DNA from: Trypanosoma brucei gambiense DAL972
Lineage: Eukaryota; Euglenozoa; Kinetoplastea; Trypanosomatida; Trypanosomatidae
Direction of reading: 5' to 3'
Assembly: GCF_000210295.1 (NCBI RefSeq)
Contig: NC_026739.1
Coordinates: forward strand, 778,262 to 842,261
DNA length: 64,000 nt
Numbering within the stretch: the first letter of the stretch is position 1; each line of letters starts with the position of its first letter. The notes below the pieces were generated by a model. That model searched no databases. It was not told the DNA's origin and saw only the letters and a list, made by a program, of their open reading frames with translations. Shown here piece after piece: positions 43,720 through 55,694 of the stretch. The translations under genes were made by a program, and so were the position numbers.

Positions 43720-44681
43720 TATATTTACTAGTTATTTATTTTTTTTTTTAACTTCTGTTGATATGCCCAACTTGTAGCAATGCCATATTTGTGTGTTCAA
43801 ATAGTTGGGAAAAACAACCACTCGTCAGGAGGGATTTGTCATTCTCGACAAACAACCGAACAAAACAACGAATTTACAAGAATAATTATTCATCCCAGCG
43901 TTATTCAAACAAACTAGTGGTTGAAAACATTATTCATTACCACATAACTAAAAAAAAAAAAAGGAAAAAGTTGACTCTTCGAATTTTATATGATTAATTT
44001 TTTTTTTTTAAATAGTCTTTCCCGTAATTAGTCATTACCTTAACGTTTCGACTTCATTCTTGTTTTTATTTCTGCTTTCCCTCCACTCTCCACCTACACC
44101 CTCCCACGGATACTTAAAAACAAAAACATAAATATTTTCCTCCTTTCTTCTCCTTAAGGATCGTCAGCAATACAATGTTGAAGACATAAGTAACCACAAA
44201 ACACCCCTACACACTGCCATCAACTTCAACGACAAAAACAAAAACAAACAACAAAATGACAGCGAAACGTACAAGAAAAAAAAAAACAGTAACCATATCA
44301 AGTTTCGTTTTTCCTCTTGTTTCACATTTACCAACACTAATAATAATAATAATAATAACTATTTTTTCTTTCAGTGCCAAACAGGCGTAATTCAGTTGCA
44401 AAGTCGGCAGCGGAGGGGGAAATTGCCGCCTTCTCTCACGTGTAGAGGTAAGGAAACGTATAATCAGATGTGTAAGAGGTAAATAAGAGAGAAATAGTAG
44501 CACGCAGGGGGAAAAAAGGAAAAGAAAAAGCGACAAGTGAAGCGTTCAGTTGGAAACCTGCCATAATTTTCTTTTCTTTTTTTTTCGTTTCCCTCCCTTA
44601 TTTCTCCGTTACTAACCACTGGTTTAATAAATGTTTCATAAGCTTTATGTTCCTCGTGATATAAAAACTTTTGGTGCATAA

Positions 44682-44685
<4 letters not shown>

Positions 44686-44717
<32 letters not shown>
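44686..44717. repeat. (AT)n microsatellite
   Basis: A perfect AT run of about 32 bases, 1 kb from the previous one. Confidence 0.95.
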
Positions 44718-44720
<3 letters not shown>

Positions 44721-45777
44721 AATTAGAACCAATTTGCCCACTTAAATATATTTATCTCTTTCGTCACCTTGACCTCTTACACCTCAGAATCCTATTTCCG
44801 TATGTTTATGTTTATTTGCTTCCGGTTCACCGGCAATTTGGCGTCGGATGCAATACAAAACGAAACCTGACTTTACCATAATCAACATTAAGTAGAAACA
44901 AAAATAAAGAAAGAAAAAGGGAGTTTTTATTTATTTTTTTAAAAAAGGTTAAGACGAATGTTCGTGACAACTATTTCTTCTCTTTTTTAAAAAAATTCCA
45001 CCATTATCCACCCGCTAATTCGATTGCACTTTTCAGTTTTATTTATCCTTATACACGACGTGGCATGCTATATCAAACCAGTGCTTTTGCTCTCAAAACC
45101 CTTCTGCCATTGTACCTCCTGCTCCTAACTTACTTATATTTTCTGCACATGTATAGACAAATACACGTAAATTTGCTATAAACAGGCGAATAAATGAATG
45201 AATAGACGGTTATGTAGCAATTTTTTTGTTATAATAATATTAATAATGAAACTAACAGCAAGAATTGCATTCATCTACATTCTCTTTCCTCGCTTTCCTT
45301 AATTTTCCCTCACTACCCTCAACTAATAACAACCATTAGCATCCTCAGAGACCCCTTTTTTATTGTTTATTTACTTTCTTTTTAGTGCACCAAAGGAAAT
45401 CAAGCAGAAAAACAACAGAAAGAATACAACACAAAAGAGTAAACCGCAAGGAATCAAAGATGATGACGCCACTAAACAGTATCAACCAGGAATCAAAAAA
45501 CAAAGCGATCATCAACTAATAATAGTGCGACCTCCTATAACAAAATAAATAAATAAATAAACGCTAGACCAGGGAGCCGTGGAGTGACAGCAGAAAGGTA
45601 AAAGCACCGAGTTTAAATTTGAGCAAAACCGAAGTGTGAAATCACAGGTAGAGTCAGCGGTGGTGGTTCAGGGGGCGCCAAGCAAAATTATTAAAAGAAT
45701 GTTACAAAATAATGTAACGAAACGAAGCCCTACCACTATTATCCCTTTTCCTTTCCACGAAACGTAAACCACGGTTT

Positions 45778-48700
45778 CTACACAGAGTTTGCGTTCCTTA
45801 TCGTCAGTTCATCATCTGCAAGTACAACTGTGACATACGTGGATGGCTCCTCTGGGACACACCATAAGCAGCGGGAGAGACGCGAGACACTCGCTCGTTT
45901 CTCCACAGCCAATGGGTCATTCGCTTGACGTCGTAATTCTGCCGAGCGCATAACATCTCGCGGATCGGGGCGCCAAATCTTGATAAGAGTCAAGACACCA
46001 AGCACAGGAACAACCAAGGCACTCACCACTGCAATACATGTCAAAAATGAAACAATATCCGTTGTTTTCTTCCACACACCGTAGTAATAAAAACTCTCTA
46101 GAGAAGAGTAAATCATGTTGGCTGCAACGTATACTACTGGCATTCCGAAGATAAAAATCGCATTTAATGCCGTAACAGTGTGTGACTCCATGAGGACAGT
46201 TACCACTTGCAATAGGATTAAAATGGCATATGTTAGGGTGAATGCCACATCCTTTGCGCTTTGACCAGCATCATTTGGGGAGGCGAATCCCGTCCCATGC
46301 ACACTCAAAACAAGGAAATAAGCCAAGATAGATTGGAACACTCCACGGAAAATGAACGACCCAAAAAACTGACAAACACCCAGATCCACACCGCTGCGGG
46401 TCACCTTGTAGAGAGCAGGAGTTTGTTCAAGAACTCTTCGTGGAACCTTTCGATCAAGACAGTAGAGCATCGTCTGTGGAAGTGAATACAGACCGTTCCA
46501 AAGAGTTAGTCCAAAACCATCCCAAAAACTACCACCAGAATAATGGGTGTGAAAGATATTATGCACCAATTGAATTATGCCAATTAATACCGACTTGTAG
46601 AAGCTATACTTAATGACGAACGCCGTACGGTTGTATGCCAGCTGTCCATGAACGAAAACAAGCGATCGAAGGTCGGAAAATCGAGAAATGCTAAAATCCG
46701 CTGCACGAGCCGCTTGTTTCCCTTCCCGCCCCGTAATCCCAACACCCACCTGCGCTTCCTGAATCATGGCCACATCGTTACCACCATCGCCAACTGCAAG
46801 AGTGATGAATCCACGGGAACGAACGAGGCGCGTGACAGCTGCCTTTTGCTTGGGCGTCGTGCGTGCACAGATAACACTGACGCAGTTTTCACTCAGCTCA
46901 GTTAGTAACTTCAACAGAGATGGTGTTGTCAGGATTCTTTCAAGCACCTGACCACCTTCTATCACTAACACGTAAGAAGATCCGGTTGACAGTGGATTCA
47001 CATCAGCACTCTCATTTGTTTCTGTTGTCACACTTCCGTTTCGTTTTTGCATCACCCCCATCGCACACGCTTTTTCACCCACCGCTGGATCACTACTAGA
47101 CCCTGTTGGGAAGGCAGCATCACCATACTGTACATCCGCCATCACGCCCTTTGAGAACTGCAGAAGTGATTCCATGTACCCTTCCCAAGATTCAAAGGCA
47201 TCTAACTTATCTGCGAGTACACGTAGCACACAATCACCCGGTGAACACAAAGAACAGGTTAGTGCAATTTGTTCAGCTGTTTGTACCTTGTCACCAGTAA
47301 GCATCCATACCTTAATACCAGCTTGCAAGAAACTCCGGATAGTTTCAGGCACATGATCCTGTAACTTGTCCTCTATGGCGGTCACACCCAAGATAGTCAC
47401 GGAGTTCTCCATCTCCAAACGCAGCTTATAGATTTCCTCCTTCCGGTTATTCATTGAAAGTTCCGCCTCTCTCACCTTCTCCAAAAACTCATCAAGCTCG
47501 TTCCTTGTTAGGCGCTTCTCAGCGACTAGAAGCGTGCGCAAACCAAACACCGCATAATGTTCTACTTCAGCAAGAATGGCAGCTTTCGAAGACATTCGCT
47601 CCCCTTTACCCCACTGCGGCCCTCCAGTGGAAGAATTCTCATCGAGGGCCATCTCAAGAATGCGGTCATCCGCCCCCTTTACGAAGTAATATATCGCATT
47701 GGTGCTTTTCTCCTCAACAATAACACCCATTGTCTTGAACTCCGATGCGAACGCAAACACATAATGAACAAACCACTCCTCCTTAATACCGTTCACCTCC
47801 ACCGCCGCAGTGGTCGCATCCCGTGCAACGAGTCTCACGTTCAATTTCTCACACCCATTACACAGTGCCACTTCATCTGGTGATGCTGCTTGATAACGCA
47901 TCGTCCCTACTGCACCACACCCAGTTGATAAGCCACTCTGAGTCATCTCTTGGCTAACGTCATCATAGACAACTTCTACAGTGTTACACAACGACAAAAC
48001 ACGTCCGAAGTGTAGAACATGCTCTCCACAAGAACCCTGCACCTCTTCCGCTTCTACTGGCGCCAGGCACCTTCGCTCACCATTTATCGTTGCAAACAGA
48101 AACTCCATTACATTTTGCGTTAGCGTACCTGTTTTGTCCGAAAGCACGTAGTCCACTTGCCCCAGGTCCTCCACAATGCTGGAGTTCCTCACATTACACC
48201 ATTCACCATCGTGGTGCATGGCCACATCGTTTTCAATAACCAGTGCAAAGTAGTATTTGGACATGTCCGTAACGAATTTGAATGAAATTGGTATGAAAAC
48301 GGTTGTCAAGAGGAAAAAACGAAGAGTATAAATGCCGAAGGCGAGCCCATCTTCACCCGTTGTCATCGGAAGGTACCAGTATGTTTTTTCCACATTGTTG
48401 TTCATGAGGTAACCTACAGCCCCAAACAAAAAACCACAGCTTATTTGGAAAATAAAGACGAAAATAGCATACTTTGATATATCTCGGTCGATTTGGGCCC
48501 ACTTTACCTTTGGGTTCCGCTTATTCAAGCAGCATTTAGTATCCTCTCCCGTATATACTGCTAAACAAATTGCGGTTTTTGTGTTCTTCAATACGCACGA
48601 TTGAGGTAAAATATTGTTCTCAGATAAGGAAACCCGCATCGGAGCGCTGTTATTCGCCGCCACAGTCTCAGCCGCTGGTGATCTGGAGAAAAAGAACTCT

Positions 48701-49368
48701 GCAACCCCATCGAAACAGTTGATCATAGGGGAGGGATCAGAACACGTGACGCGCATTTGGCCCAACTTTCCCACAATCGATGCACAGCTATCATCAACAG
48801 AAAGCAACTGATGAGCAATGGCATTGGGCACATCGTCACCTCCCGTGTGATCACTGGATAATTGAGGAGCAACAACATCCCGCGGTTTCAAATCAAGCTC
48901 ACCATCAAGATTGTCAGTCCTTATATACACTATAGGATTCGTTGCAGCCAGTACCACCACGTCACACGGAATATCTTCGCCTTCGCGAAGTAGGATCACA
49001 TCTCCAACCCGAATGCTGTGGTTCGTGCGTGTCTCCCATGTCATTGCTTCCCTGTTGAGGACTTTCCGTTCTTTCTTGTTGTATATGGCATCCTGTTTAT
49101 GACGCTTAATATCGTCCCTTGCCGCCTTTATTGCAGTGAGGGAAAACGTCAGTGCCAGTGGCAGTAGGGTTGAAAGCGGATTGACCGGAGCAACGATGGA
49201 AATAAACTTTAGTGATGCCACAAGTAAGAAGTAAAAGTTCACCGGACGCCGAAACTGCTCATAAAAGTTCAGAAACAAGAAATTCCAAACGGTGTAGCGG
49301 CTATTCGTGACTTTGTTATCGCAAAACGCCGCGGCTGTCGAACCATCCAACGGAGCTACGATTCGCAT
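45778..49368 (-). CDS. P4-type ATPase, phospholipid flippase
   Basis: This 1196-residue P4-ATPase moves phospholipids to the cytosolic leaflet. Family marks are the N-terminal DNKVTNSRYTVWNFLFLNFYEQF segment, the phosphorylation motif DKTGTLTQN (D411), the P4-type nucleotide-binding signature around AASPDEVALC, and the hinge motif GDGGNDVAMIQEA. Hydrophobic stretches are consistent with ten membrane helices (two near the start, two before DKTGT, six at the end). The actuator loop reads TDNLDGELDLK, so the usual DGET is DGEL, with Leu at residue 158. Most P4 enzymes work with a CDC50 partner, and none is encoded nearby. Expected sites are Golgi, endosome or plasma membrane/flagellar pocket. 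The start is the first ATG and length is typical. Confidence 0.95.
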   Translation of the reverse strand: MRIVAPLDGSTAAAFCDNKVTNSRYTVWNFLFLNFYEQFRRPVNFYFLLVASLKFISIVAPVNPLSTLLPLALTFSLTAIKAARDDIKRHKQDAIYNKKERKVLNREAMTWETRTNHSIRVGDVILLREGEDIPCDVVVLAATNPIVYIRTDNLDGELDLKPRDVVAPQLSSDHTGGDDVPNAIAHQLLSVDDSCASIVGKLGQMRVTCSDPSPMINCFDGVAEFFFSRSPAAETVAANNSAPMRVSLSENNILPQSCVLKNTKTAICLAVYTGEDTKCCLNKRNPKVKWAQIDRDISKYAIFVFIFQISCGFLFGAVGYLMNNNVEKTYWYLPMTTGEDGLAFGIYTLRFFLLTTVFIPISFKFVTDMSKYYFALVIENDVAMHHDGEWCNVRNSSIVEDLGQVDYVLSDKTGTLTQNVMEFLFATINGERRCLAPVEAEEVQGSCGEHVLHFGRVLSLCNTVEVVYDDVSQEMTQSGLSTGCGAVGTMRYQAASPDEVALCNGCEKLNVRLVARDATTAAVEVNGIKEEWFVHYVFAFASEFKTMGVIVEEKSTNAIYYFVKGADDRILEMALDENSSTGGPQWGKGERMSSKAAILAEVEHYAVFGLRTLLVAEKRLTRNELDEFLEKVREAELSMNNRKEEIYKLRLEMENSVTILGVTAIEDKLQDHVPETIRSFLQAGIKVWMLTGDKVQTAEQIALTCSLCSPGDCVLRVLADKLDAFESWEGYMESLLQFSKGVMADVQYGDAAFPTGSSSDPAVGEKACAMGVMQKRNGSVTTETNESADVNPLSTGSSYVLVIEGGQVLERILTTPSLLKLLTELSENCVSVICARTTPKQKAAVTRLVRSRGFITLAVGDGGNDVAMIQEAQVGVGITGREGKQAARAADFSISRFSDLRSLVFVHGQLAYNRTAFVIKYSFYKSVLIGIIQLVHNIFHTHYSGGSFWDGFGLTLWNGLYSLPQTMLYCLDRKVPRRVLEQTPALYKVTRSGVDLGVCQFFGSFIFRGVFQSILAYFLVLSVHGTGFASPNDAGQSAKDVAFTLTYAILILLQVVTVLMESHTVTALNAIFIFGMPVVYVAANMIYSSLESFYYYGVWKKTTDIVSFLTCIAVVSALVVPVLGVLTLIKIWRPDPRDVMRSAELRRQANDPLAVEKRASVSRLSRCLWCVPEEPSTYVTVVLADDELTIRNANSV

Positions 49369-50146
49369 TGAACAGACGTGTCAACCACCACCTCCGCACC
49401 GTACCGGCGTAAACTGCAACAAACGCCCAGGTTCAAGAGTGCAGGAATAACGTACTCAAGAGACAAACAGCAATTTCTTTTTTTTTAAAAAAGGCAAGCA
49501 CAGTCAAAGAATCGAATACTAATGACAGAAGATATTTGCGCTCCGATACTTATTTTTCTGTGAACTTTACTTTTACTACAAAACATAAAGAATAGTAATA
49601 AAAACAAACAAAAAAGTAGATATGAAACGTAATAAAGGAAACAAGGGCACTCATGGCATTGACAACGATTACAGTGTCATGCAAGAAAAAACAAAAGTCT
49701 CCTACCTTTTTAAGGCTAATTAAAAACAAACCACACACACATGTCACACACGCACACACGCACACACACCTTCAAAAAAATATATAATTGAAGTACACCA
49801 CACTATCAACGACAATGGCGAGGAGATCATAAGAATTTTCTCGAATTTCTCTTGTTACAACCTCACGAACGTTTTAAACGACAACGTCGTGGATAATAAA
49901 GGTAAAATGACCTTTTTAATTCCCTTGGGAATTCCCATATCCCAAGAGACTTCCATGATATTTACAAGAAAAAAAAAAGCAACCACATCACAGATAACAT
50001 TCGGGTGTTATGAATCTTATAGAAATAAGCAGTTAATTGATGCTCTCTTCTAGTACCCTTCAGAGAAAAAGGGATAAATTTGGCGAACAAAAATATCCCC
50101 ATACTCGAGAACCGCATTCATGATCATTTGATATGGGACACCGCAA

Positions 50147-50185
<39 letters not shown>

Positions 50186-50653
50186 CAAGAACATGTGATA
50201 CACCGTTTCTTCCCCGTTACATTTCCCTTTTATGTTCCCTTTTGGCATCCTTTCAACGAGATGTCAGTCATCACATGCGGGAAGTAAGACCCTAAGAATT
50301 CGCCAAACTTCTCTAAGAATAGAATGTTGGAAAAAGGCAAAGAAGCAAACCTGCACAACGTAACCAGCCACACGCATAACAAGGATAAATGCTCGAGCGT
50401 ACGCTTGGAAATCATATTGTATGAGAAGCAGAAAAAAAAAATAACGGGAAACAATACACTGAATTTTTATAGAAGTGCACAAAATGGAATTCAATATGTT
50501 CCCATCGCCTCAGCTAGGTTATAGTGAAGACACGTGAACCGCAGCTCTGACACGCATATCACAAAGAATTTGTCTCCCCTCCCACAACACACACACACAC
50601 ACACACGCCAACCATATCTCAGTAACTGCCGTTGCCTAACAAATGGATTCCCT
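49369..50653 (-). other. Spacer between LRR-IQ protein and P4-ATPase
   Basis: This 1.3-kb AT-rich spacer contains the flippase 5' UTR and the LRR-IQ gene's 3' UTR. CA-rich runs occur at about 49731-49769 and a compound CA/TA repeat lies further on. No gene is recognised. Short frames near 50060-50524 overlap the microsatellite and have no domain. Confidence 0.6.
50146..50184. repeat. Compound (CA)n(TA)n microsatellite
   Basis: A CA run (to about 50171) passes directly into an AT run (to 50184). The arrangement matches the compound repeat at 16915-16973. Confidence 0.95.
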
Positions 50654-53600
50654 TCACCTTCTCTGGAGCTCTCTTTTGATTCTGAGAGGGTCCTTCAAAA
50701 ACTCTCGCTGCATCTCTTCTCGTCGGGAGCGTTCCATCTTCTTCTGCCTTCGCTCAAAATGCGAGGAAACAAACTCATTCAAATCATCGCCGCCGTTCGA
50801 AGGTGGTGCACGCTCCACCTGCGGTTGGCTGTCCGGACGTTTTACGGTATCCAAAAGCTTGTGTGTATTGCTGACACGAATCTGCCCCGCAGAATTCGTA
50901 CGAGGTGGCACATCCTTATTTGCAAAACTTGTTAAATGACAATCGAATGTGATGTTGAGTTCCGCTCCGCGGTTCTCCAAAACGCGCTGAAGAACTGCGC
51001 CAACTCCGTCGTATTCAGCTGTTGCATCGTCGAGGAAATCAAGAGATACCGGCTTAAAATTATCGTCATCATCCTCCAGATTAAACTTCATAATACGCTT
51101 GAGGCGGGAACGAACAACAGCCCCACGCCACAGCGGTTGGATGGTACGTGCAGCCATTTCAAGGCGCCGCCTCTGAACATTTTCGTAGGAATTCCTTAGT
51201 TCTTCTAGTTCCATTTTGGCCTTCTTTATAAGGAAGCAACCGTACATCCAGTTGCATATGAACTTTTTCGCTCTCATTTCCTTATAGGCATTAGCCCGTT
51301 GGGTGTAGAGAGCGTCGACTATATGGATATTCCCTCGCACACGGGGCACATGCTCCATCTGAATTAGGTGTTGCTCCATCATTTTTGTTGACTCACGACG
51401 GTTACGAACTTCCACTCTGTCAGAAAGACGTTGTGTTATTGGATTAAGGCTTTGCTTCGAGTCGCGTAATCGTTTTTTTAAATCTTCCTCTACGCTTACC
51501 GCATCATGATATCGGCGCCTACGTATGGTGCAGAGGACATCCTGCTCGCGTTGCATAGAGGTAAGAAAAATGTCGCTCTCCAAAGCTTTGAACAGATCCG
51601 CGTAGCTGTCGAGTGGGCCTCGTTCGCAACCCCAACAACTCATGAGACCGCAGAATTGACGCATGTGATCTGCTGAAACAGACACTGGCCAATCCCACAT
51701 GTCAGCGGGTTTATCTTCTGTGACTCTCCATCGGAGCCGGCGAGCGACACAATACGGCATAAGAGACGAGAACTCCTCAGTTTCAGATATCTGACGGTGC
51801 CCCTCCAACACCTTTTCATTGTTCAACTCGGAAAGGTGCGGAAACCACGCAAGCAGTTTGTTTCTAACTGTATCCAAATTCTTTCCCAAACTGTTATCGT
51901 CCATTTGCCTTGCTGAAAAGGGGTTCTCATTCACCGACAGCACCTGTACCATCCGGCATGCCGTTAGCGGCAGCAGATCTTCTATGCGCTGCAACTGGTT
52001 GAACGAAAGATTTACTGTGGTGAGCCGTGGGCAGTGCCGAAGCCCGGACACATCGCGTAGGTTATTGTTTTCCACGTGAAGCACCGTTAGCAGGGGAAAC
52101 CAGCAGAAGCTCTCGTCAGATAATGCAACAAGAGCATTTCCATTTAAAAAGAGTTGACGGAGAAAACCAAGCGATAGCGTGGGCGGAACATCTCGAACTT
52201 TGTTTCGTGACAAGTATAGGTTCTGCAACAACACTTGATGAGCAATGGGATCTATGGTTTCGATACGGTTGTCACTTAAGTCAATGGTTTGCAGCAGGCG
52301 GAGCTGCTTAAGTTCCACCAACGATGTGACCAAGTTGCGACTCGCCTCCAAACACTCAAGGCGCGTGCACTGAGCCAGTGGCAACAACGATTCCACCTTA
52401 TTAGAGAATATAAGCAGCGTTCGGAGGTGGTACGAGAGGAGTTTACCCACAGCTTCAACATTATCAAGCGCATTTGCAGATATGTCTAGACGCGTAACTC
52501 TCGCTGACTGCGCCACGGAGTTCGCTTGAGCCTCTGAAACACCCCGGAGTGGCGCGACGCGACACCTAATATCACGGATTTTATTATCGCTTACATTGAG
52601 GCTACGAAGCGAGGGAAACACCCGCAACGCATCATCAAGCTGTAGCTGCTGGAGCGCGTTACCACCCAAGTCGAGTTCCTTCACGTAAGAAGTTATCGAT
52701 GTGGAACCTGCCTCTGCGCATGGCACTGTGAGAGTTGCAAGACTAGAGAAGTCGATATCAGAAATGTGCTCCAAAGCAAAAGACAACGAGTGACAGCGCT
52801 GTGCAACATCACGAGCATCAAGCCTCCCACCACCCAAAGCGAGAGGCTGAAGCCGCCTGGCAAGTTGAGCATTCAAACAGTTACTTGTATGACCATTTAA
52901 ATTCGTGTCTCTGTCGCCCAATAATGGTGTTGAATGATTGTTTGCAGTGGAGAGGGAGCTGGAAGAGCCTGCCGTTGCAGGTCGACTTCCCGATGGTGGC
53001 TCCACTCGACAGGAATGTGAATCATCAGCACGTAACTGAGTTTTAAGTAGGTCCAAAGTATCGTTAATATCCTGATGGTACTCTTTCAACCATTTCTCTC
53101 CAAAGCATCGTTCCATTAAAAGCATTTTTATGCGAAGTGAGTTGCCAATACCAAGTTGAGCGGCCAGACCTGTTTTTAGAGCAGATAAGGATTCACCACA
53201 CGCTTTTAGGGTCTCAGACGAGCGTCGCCACGATGCCTCCGTTGTGAACGTGGCGATATTCCGAGTGTGGAGAATCCTGTGATTCTGATTACCACAACTT
53301 TCCATACTGCCATTGCTGCAGCCCAACATTGAATCTGATATTTGCTGCAAGGTTTTTTTGCGCAGGGATCGAAGACCCTGAAGTGCACGTTGTGCTTCCT
53401 GATACATTTCACCAGCGACCTCCTCCTCCCTTGCAACTATTTCACAGCGGATGTGTTCATGCTCCTCCATAACCCGACCGAGATCTGCTTCCAGTGCCTG
53501 CTGCTGGCGAGTAACTTGCACCTGAGTAACCGCTGCAACGTCATCTCGTTCCTTCCCACAAAGTTGCTGAAAGGATATTTCTTCCTCTTCGACAATTTGT

Positions 53601-54413
53601 CTTTGCAGTGTTTCCTCGCGTCGTATAAAGTCTGCGATCGCGCTCGCCAAGGTATTTTCCTGCTCCTCAAGACGACGTCGCCACTCCTGGGCGGCCTTAA
53701 GGTCTTCTTTTCCCATTAGCAATGTCTCCCGCTCCTCGCATATGAGCCGAAAGCTTTCGCGTCCAGCCACTTTTCTACTCCGTTCCGCGCTAGAAACACA
53801 CCGCTCCCCAACCGCTCTCACGTCTACACTTTCTCCTTCCATGGCAAGAATACCACGAATCTGCACTTCCAGTTCTCCTGGGGGTAATAAATCATCCACC
53901 CGCTTTGTGAAACTCTCAAACACAAGCCTACCATGATTCGCTCGTGGAAGCTGAAGCTGCTGCTGACGCTCTTGATGATGCAACTCCAGCTGCCTTGATG
54001 CAGCTGCCTCTAAGTCGCTGTCCCTCGCCTCTATAGTTGCAATGGATTGCAGTACCGTCGCTTGTTCCTCCTCCCAAGCAGGAGAGGCATGTATGCACAT
54101 TTTTTTCTCATCTTGTTCGGTAGAAATTGTGTCTAAATCAAGCGCACTTGCAGAACTTGGCATGCCTCCATTACGTATCAACTTTGGTGCATAATTAGGG
54201 TTCACTTCCAATTGGGTGACACTTTTTGCTCGCTTTTCACAATCCCTTACTGCGTTGTCCCATTCCAACAGAATTTGTTGTTCCTCCAGTGTGGGTCCGT
54301 ACTCAAAGGAAAAAAGTGTTTCCCCCCCTTCATAATCACGTTCTTCATCGATCACTTTCCTTTCTTCTCCAAATGCTCTAATAGCCCTAATTGCTGAGAG
54401 ACTTACACTGCCG

Positions 54414-54446
<33 letters not shown>

Positions 54447-55111
54447 CTAAAGTCATCATCCCTTTGAACTGGGTTCCACAGGCGCTCCTCTTCTTCAAAT
54501 GCACGATTCCTCTCCATCAAGAATGTTTCATCCATTGGGTCTATATATTGCTTCTTCCGACTTGCGAGAAAGCGATCTGCTTCCTCCAGCATTCCATCAA
54601 GCTTCTTTAAGAGTTCTGTGTCGTCGTTGGAGCGTAAACATGAACGCGTCAAATTGAACATATCTAAATCATCAATGCCTAAACCATCATCCACGACGTT
54701 CCGCGTTCCATACCTTAACGAACCATCATCAACGGGTCCAACCGTCAGTGATACGGAAGAACTTTCACCCCCAAGCAATTTATTCACCTCTTCCAAAAGG
54801 GGTTGAGCTGTGGACGAAGATATAATGTCTGTATAGTGCATCACTACAGACTCAAGAGGCCATGTGTGATCCACATCAGCAGCAACGGGCTTCTTTCCAT
54901 CGGCATCGTTTTCGCCTTCAGCCTCCGTTTCCGCGTTGGTTCCTGTGAGGAAAACGTCTCGGCCGCCATAGTCAAAGACACTATTGGAAACAGCTTGGAT
55001 GTCAAACAGATCATCAAATGGGCCGCTAGCGCCATACTCCGCGAGAAGTTCGGCAACTTCCTCAGGCGTCATCCCCCGCAATGACTTTCGTGGGGGATCC
55101 GAATCATCCAT
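50654..55111 (-). CDS. LRR, coiled-coil and IQ-motif protein, LRRIQ1-like
   Basis: This 1485-residue protein has an acidic, disordered N-terminal third including a run of 11 Asp (encoded near 54414-54446). Long coiled-coil helices follow (about 320-650, rich in E, R and Q). An SDS22-type leucine-rich-repeat array occupies about 780-1130, with repeats of the form L..L.LS.N.I..I. The C-terminal helical region has a full IQ motif, IQPLWRGAVVR, near residue 1324, expected to bind calmodulin or a light chain. The order resembles animal LRRIQ1, a ciliary protein. Trypanosomes have many flagellar LRR proteins, so an axonemal or basal-body location is likely but inferred. The start is the first ATG, with a good acceptor (AG 55156-55155 below a pyrimidine tract) 44 bases upstream. 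Confidence 0.8.
54414..54446. repeat. (ATC)n coding microsatellite (poly-Asp)
   Basis: Eleven perfect ATC/GAT units inside the LRR-IQ gene encode consecutive Asp residues. It is in frame, so length changes would alter only the Asp count. Confidence 0.9.
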
Positions 55112-55694
55112 AGGCTGTGGAATTGCTCGTCAAGCCCAGTGTTTCAGTACTTACCTTCGCAAAAGCACGGACATAAAGAAAAGAAAAGACAACAAATATT
55201 TAACGTTTTTTCCTCCTCTTTAATTCTGAAAAAAAAATCATAAACAAACATAATATGAACATGGGCGTTTGTGGGCATGCTTAGCCACGAAAGAGTTCGT
55301 CCAACACGACGGATCCGCATATAGGCACACTTCCACGCATCATTCACTTTACAAATAATTACGTCCCTGATACTTTAATTAAGCAGTGGAGTATCACCTT
55401 TTTCTTCGTGCGAAGAAATTTAAAGTACAAAGTGTGTTCACACCCCTCCGTTACCCTAACGTGAAAAAAAAAATGTATCAAAAAATCGTCTTTACACGTT
55501 TTTTTTTGTGGCACCCCTCTTTCATCCCCTTAAAAAATGAGCGAACCCGATAATTCACTACTACTTCACGTAAATCTAAATATTCTATGAAATAGTAATC
55601 TCATTACCAAATAACACCACAGAAAGATCAGCTGCTACCCCTTTTCGTTCCCGCAGAATCGCTTTATACGAGGGTGAAAACATTTTTTTTGTAA
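55112..55694 (-). other. Spacer between TTLL and LRR-IQ genes
   Basis: This 583-base spacer has a purine-rich plus-strand run at 55161-55191, which with AG at 55156-55155 forms the likely trans-splice acceptor of the LRR-IQ gene. The remainder is the TTLL 3' UTR. No gene is seen. Confidence 0.6.

Larger units (their letters stand above)
42840..45777 (-). other. 2.9-kb gene-free region downstream of the P4-ATPase
   Basis: No convincing gene is seen on either strand. The region must include the Rei1-like 5' UTR near 42840-43150 and the flippase 3' UTR, which could be well over 1 kb. It contains A and T homopolymers and two AT microsatellites. The strongest plus-strand frames (43469-43777, 45363-45548) are low-complexity Lys/Asn/Arg-rich translations without a domain. 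Confidence 0.6.

Noticed and set aside
43469..43777. Plus-strand frame of 102 codons in the gap after the flippase gene
   Set aside because: It is opposite to the cluster direction, low-complexity, and ends in a translated AT microsatellite.
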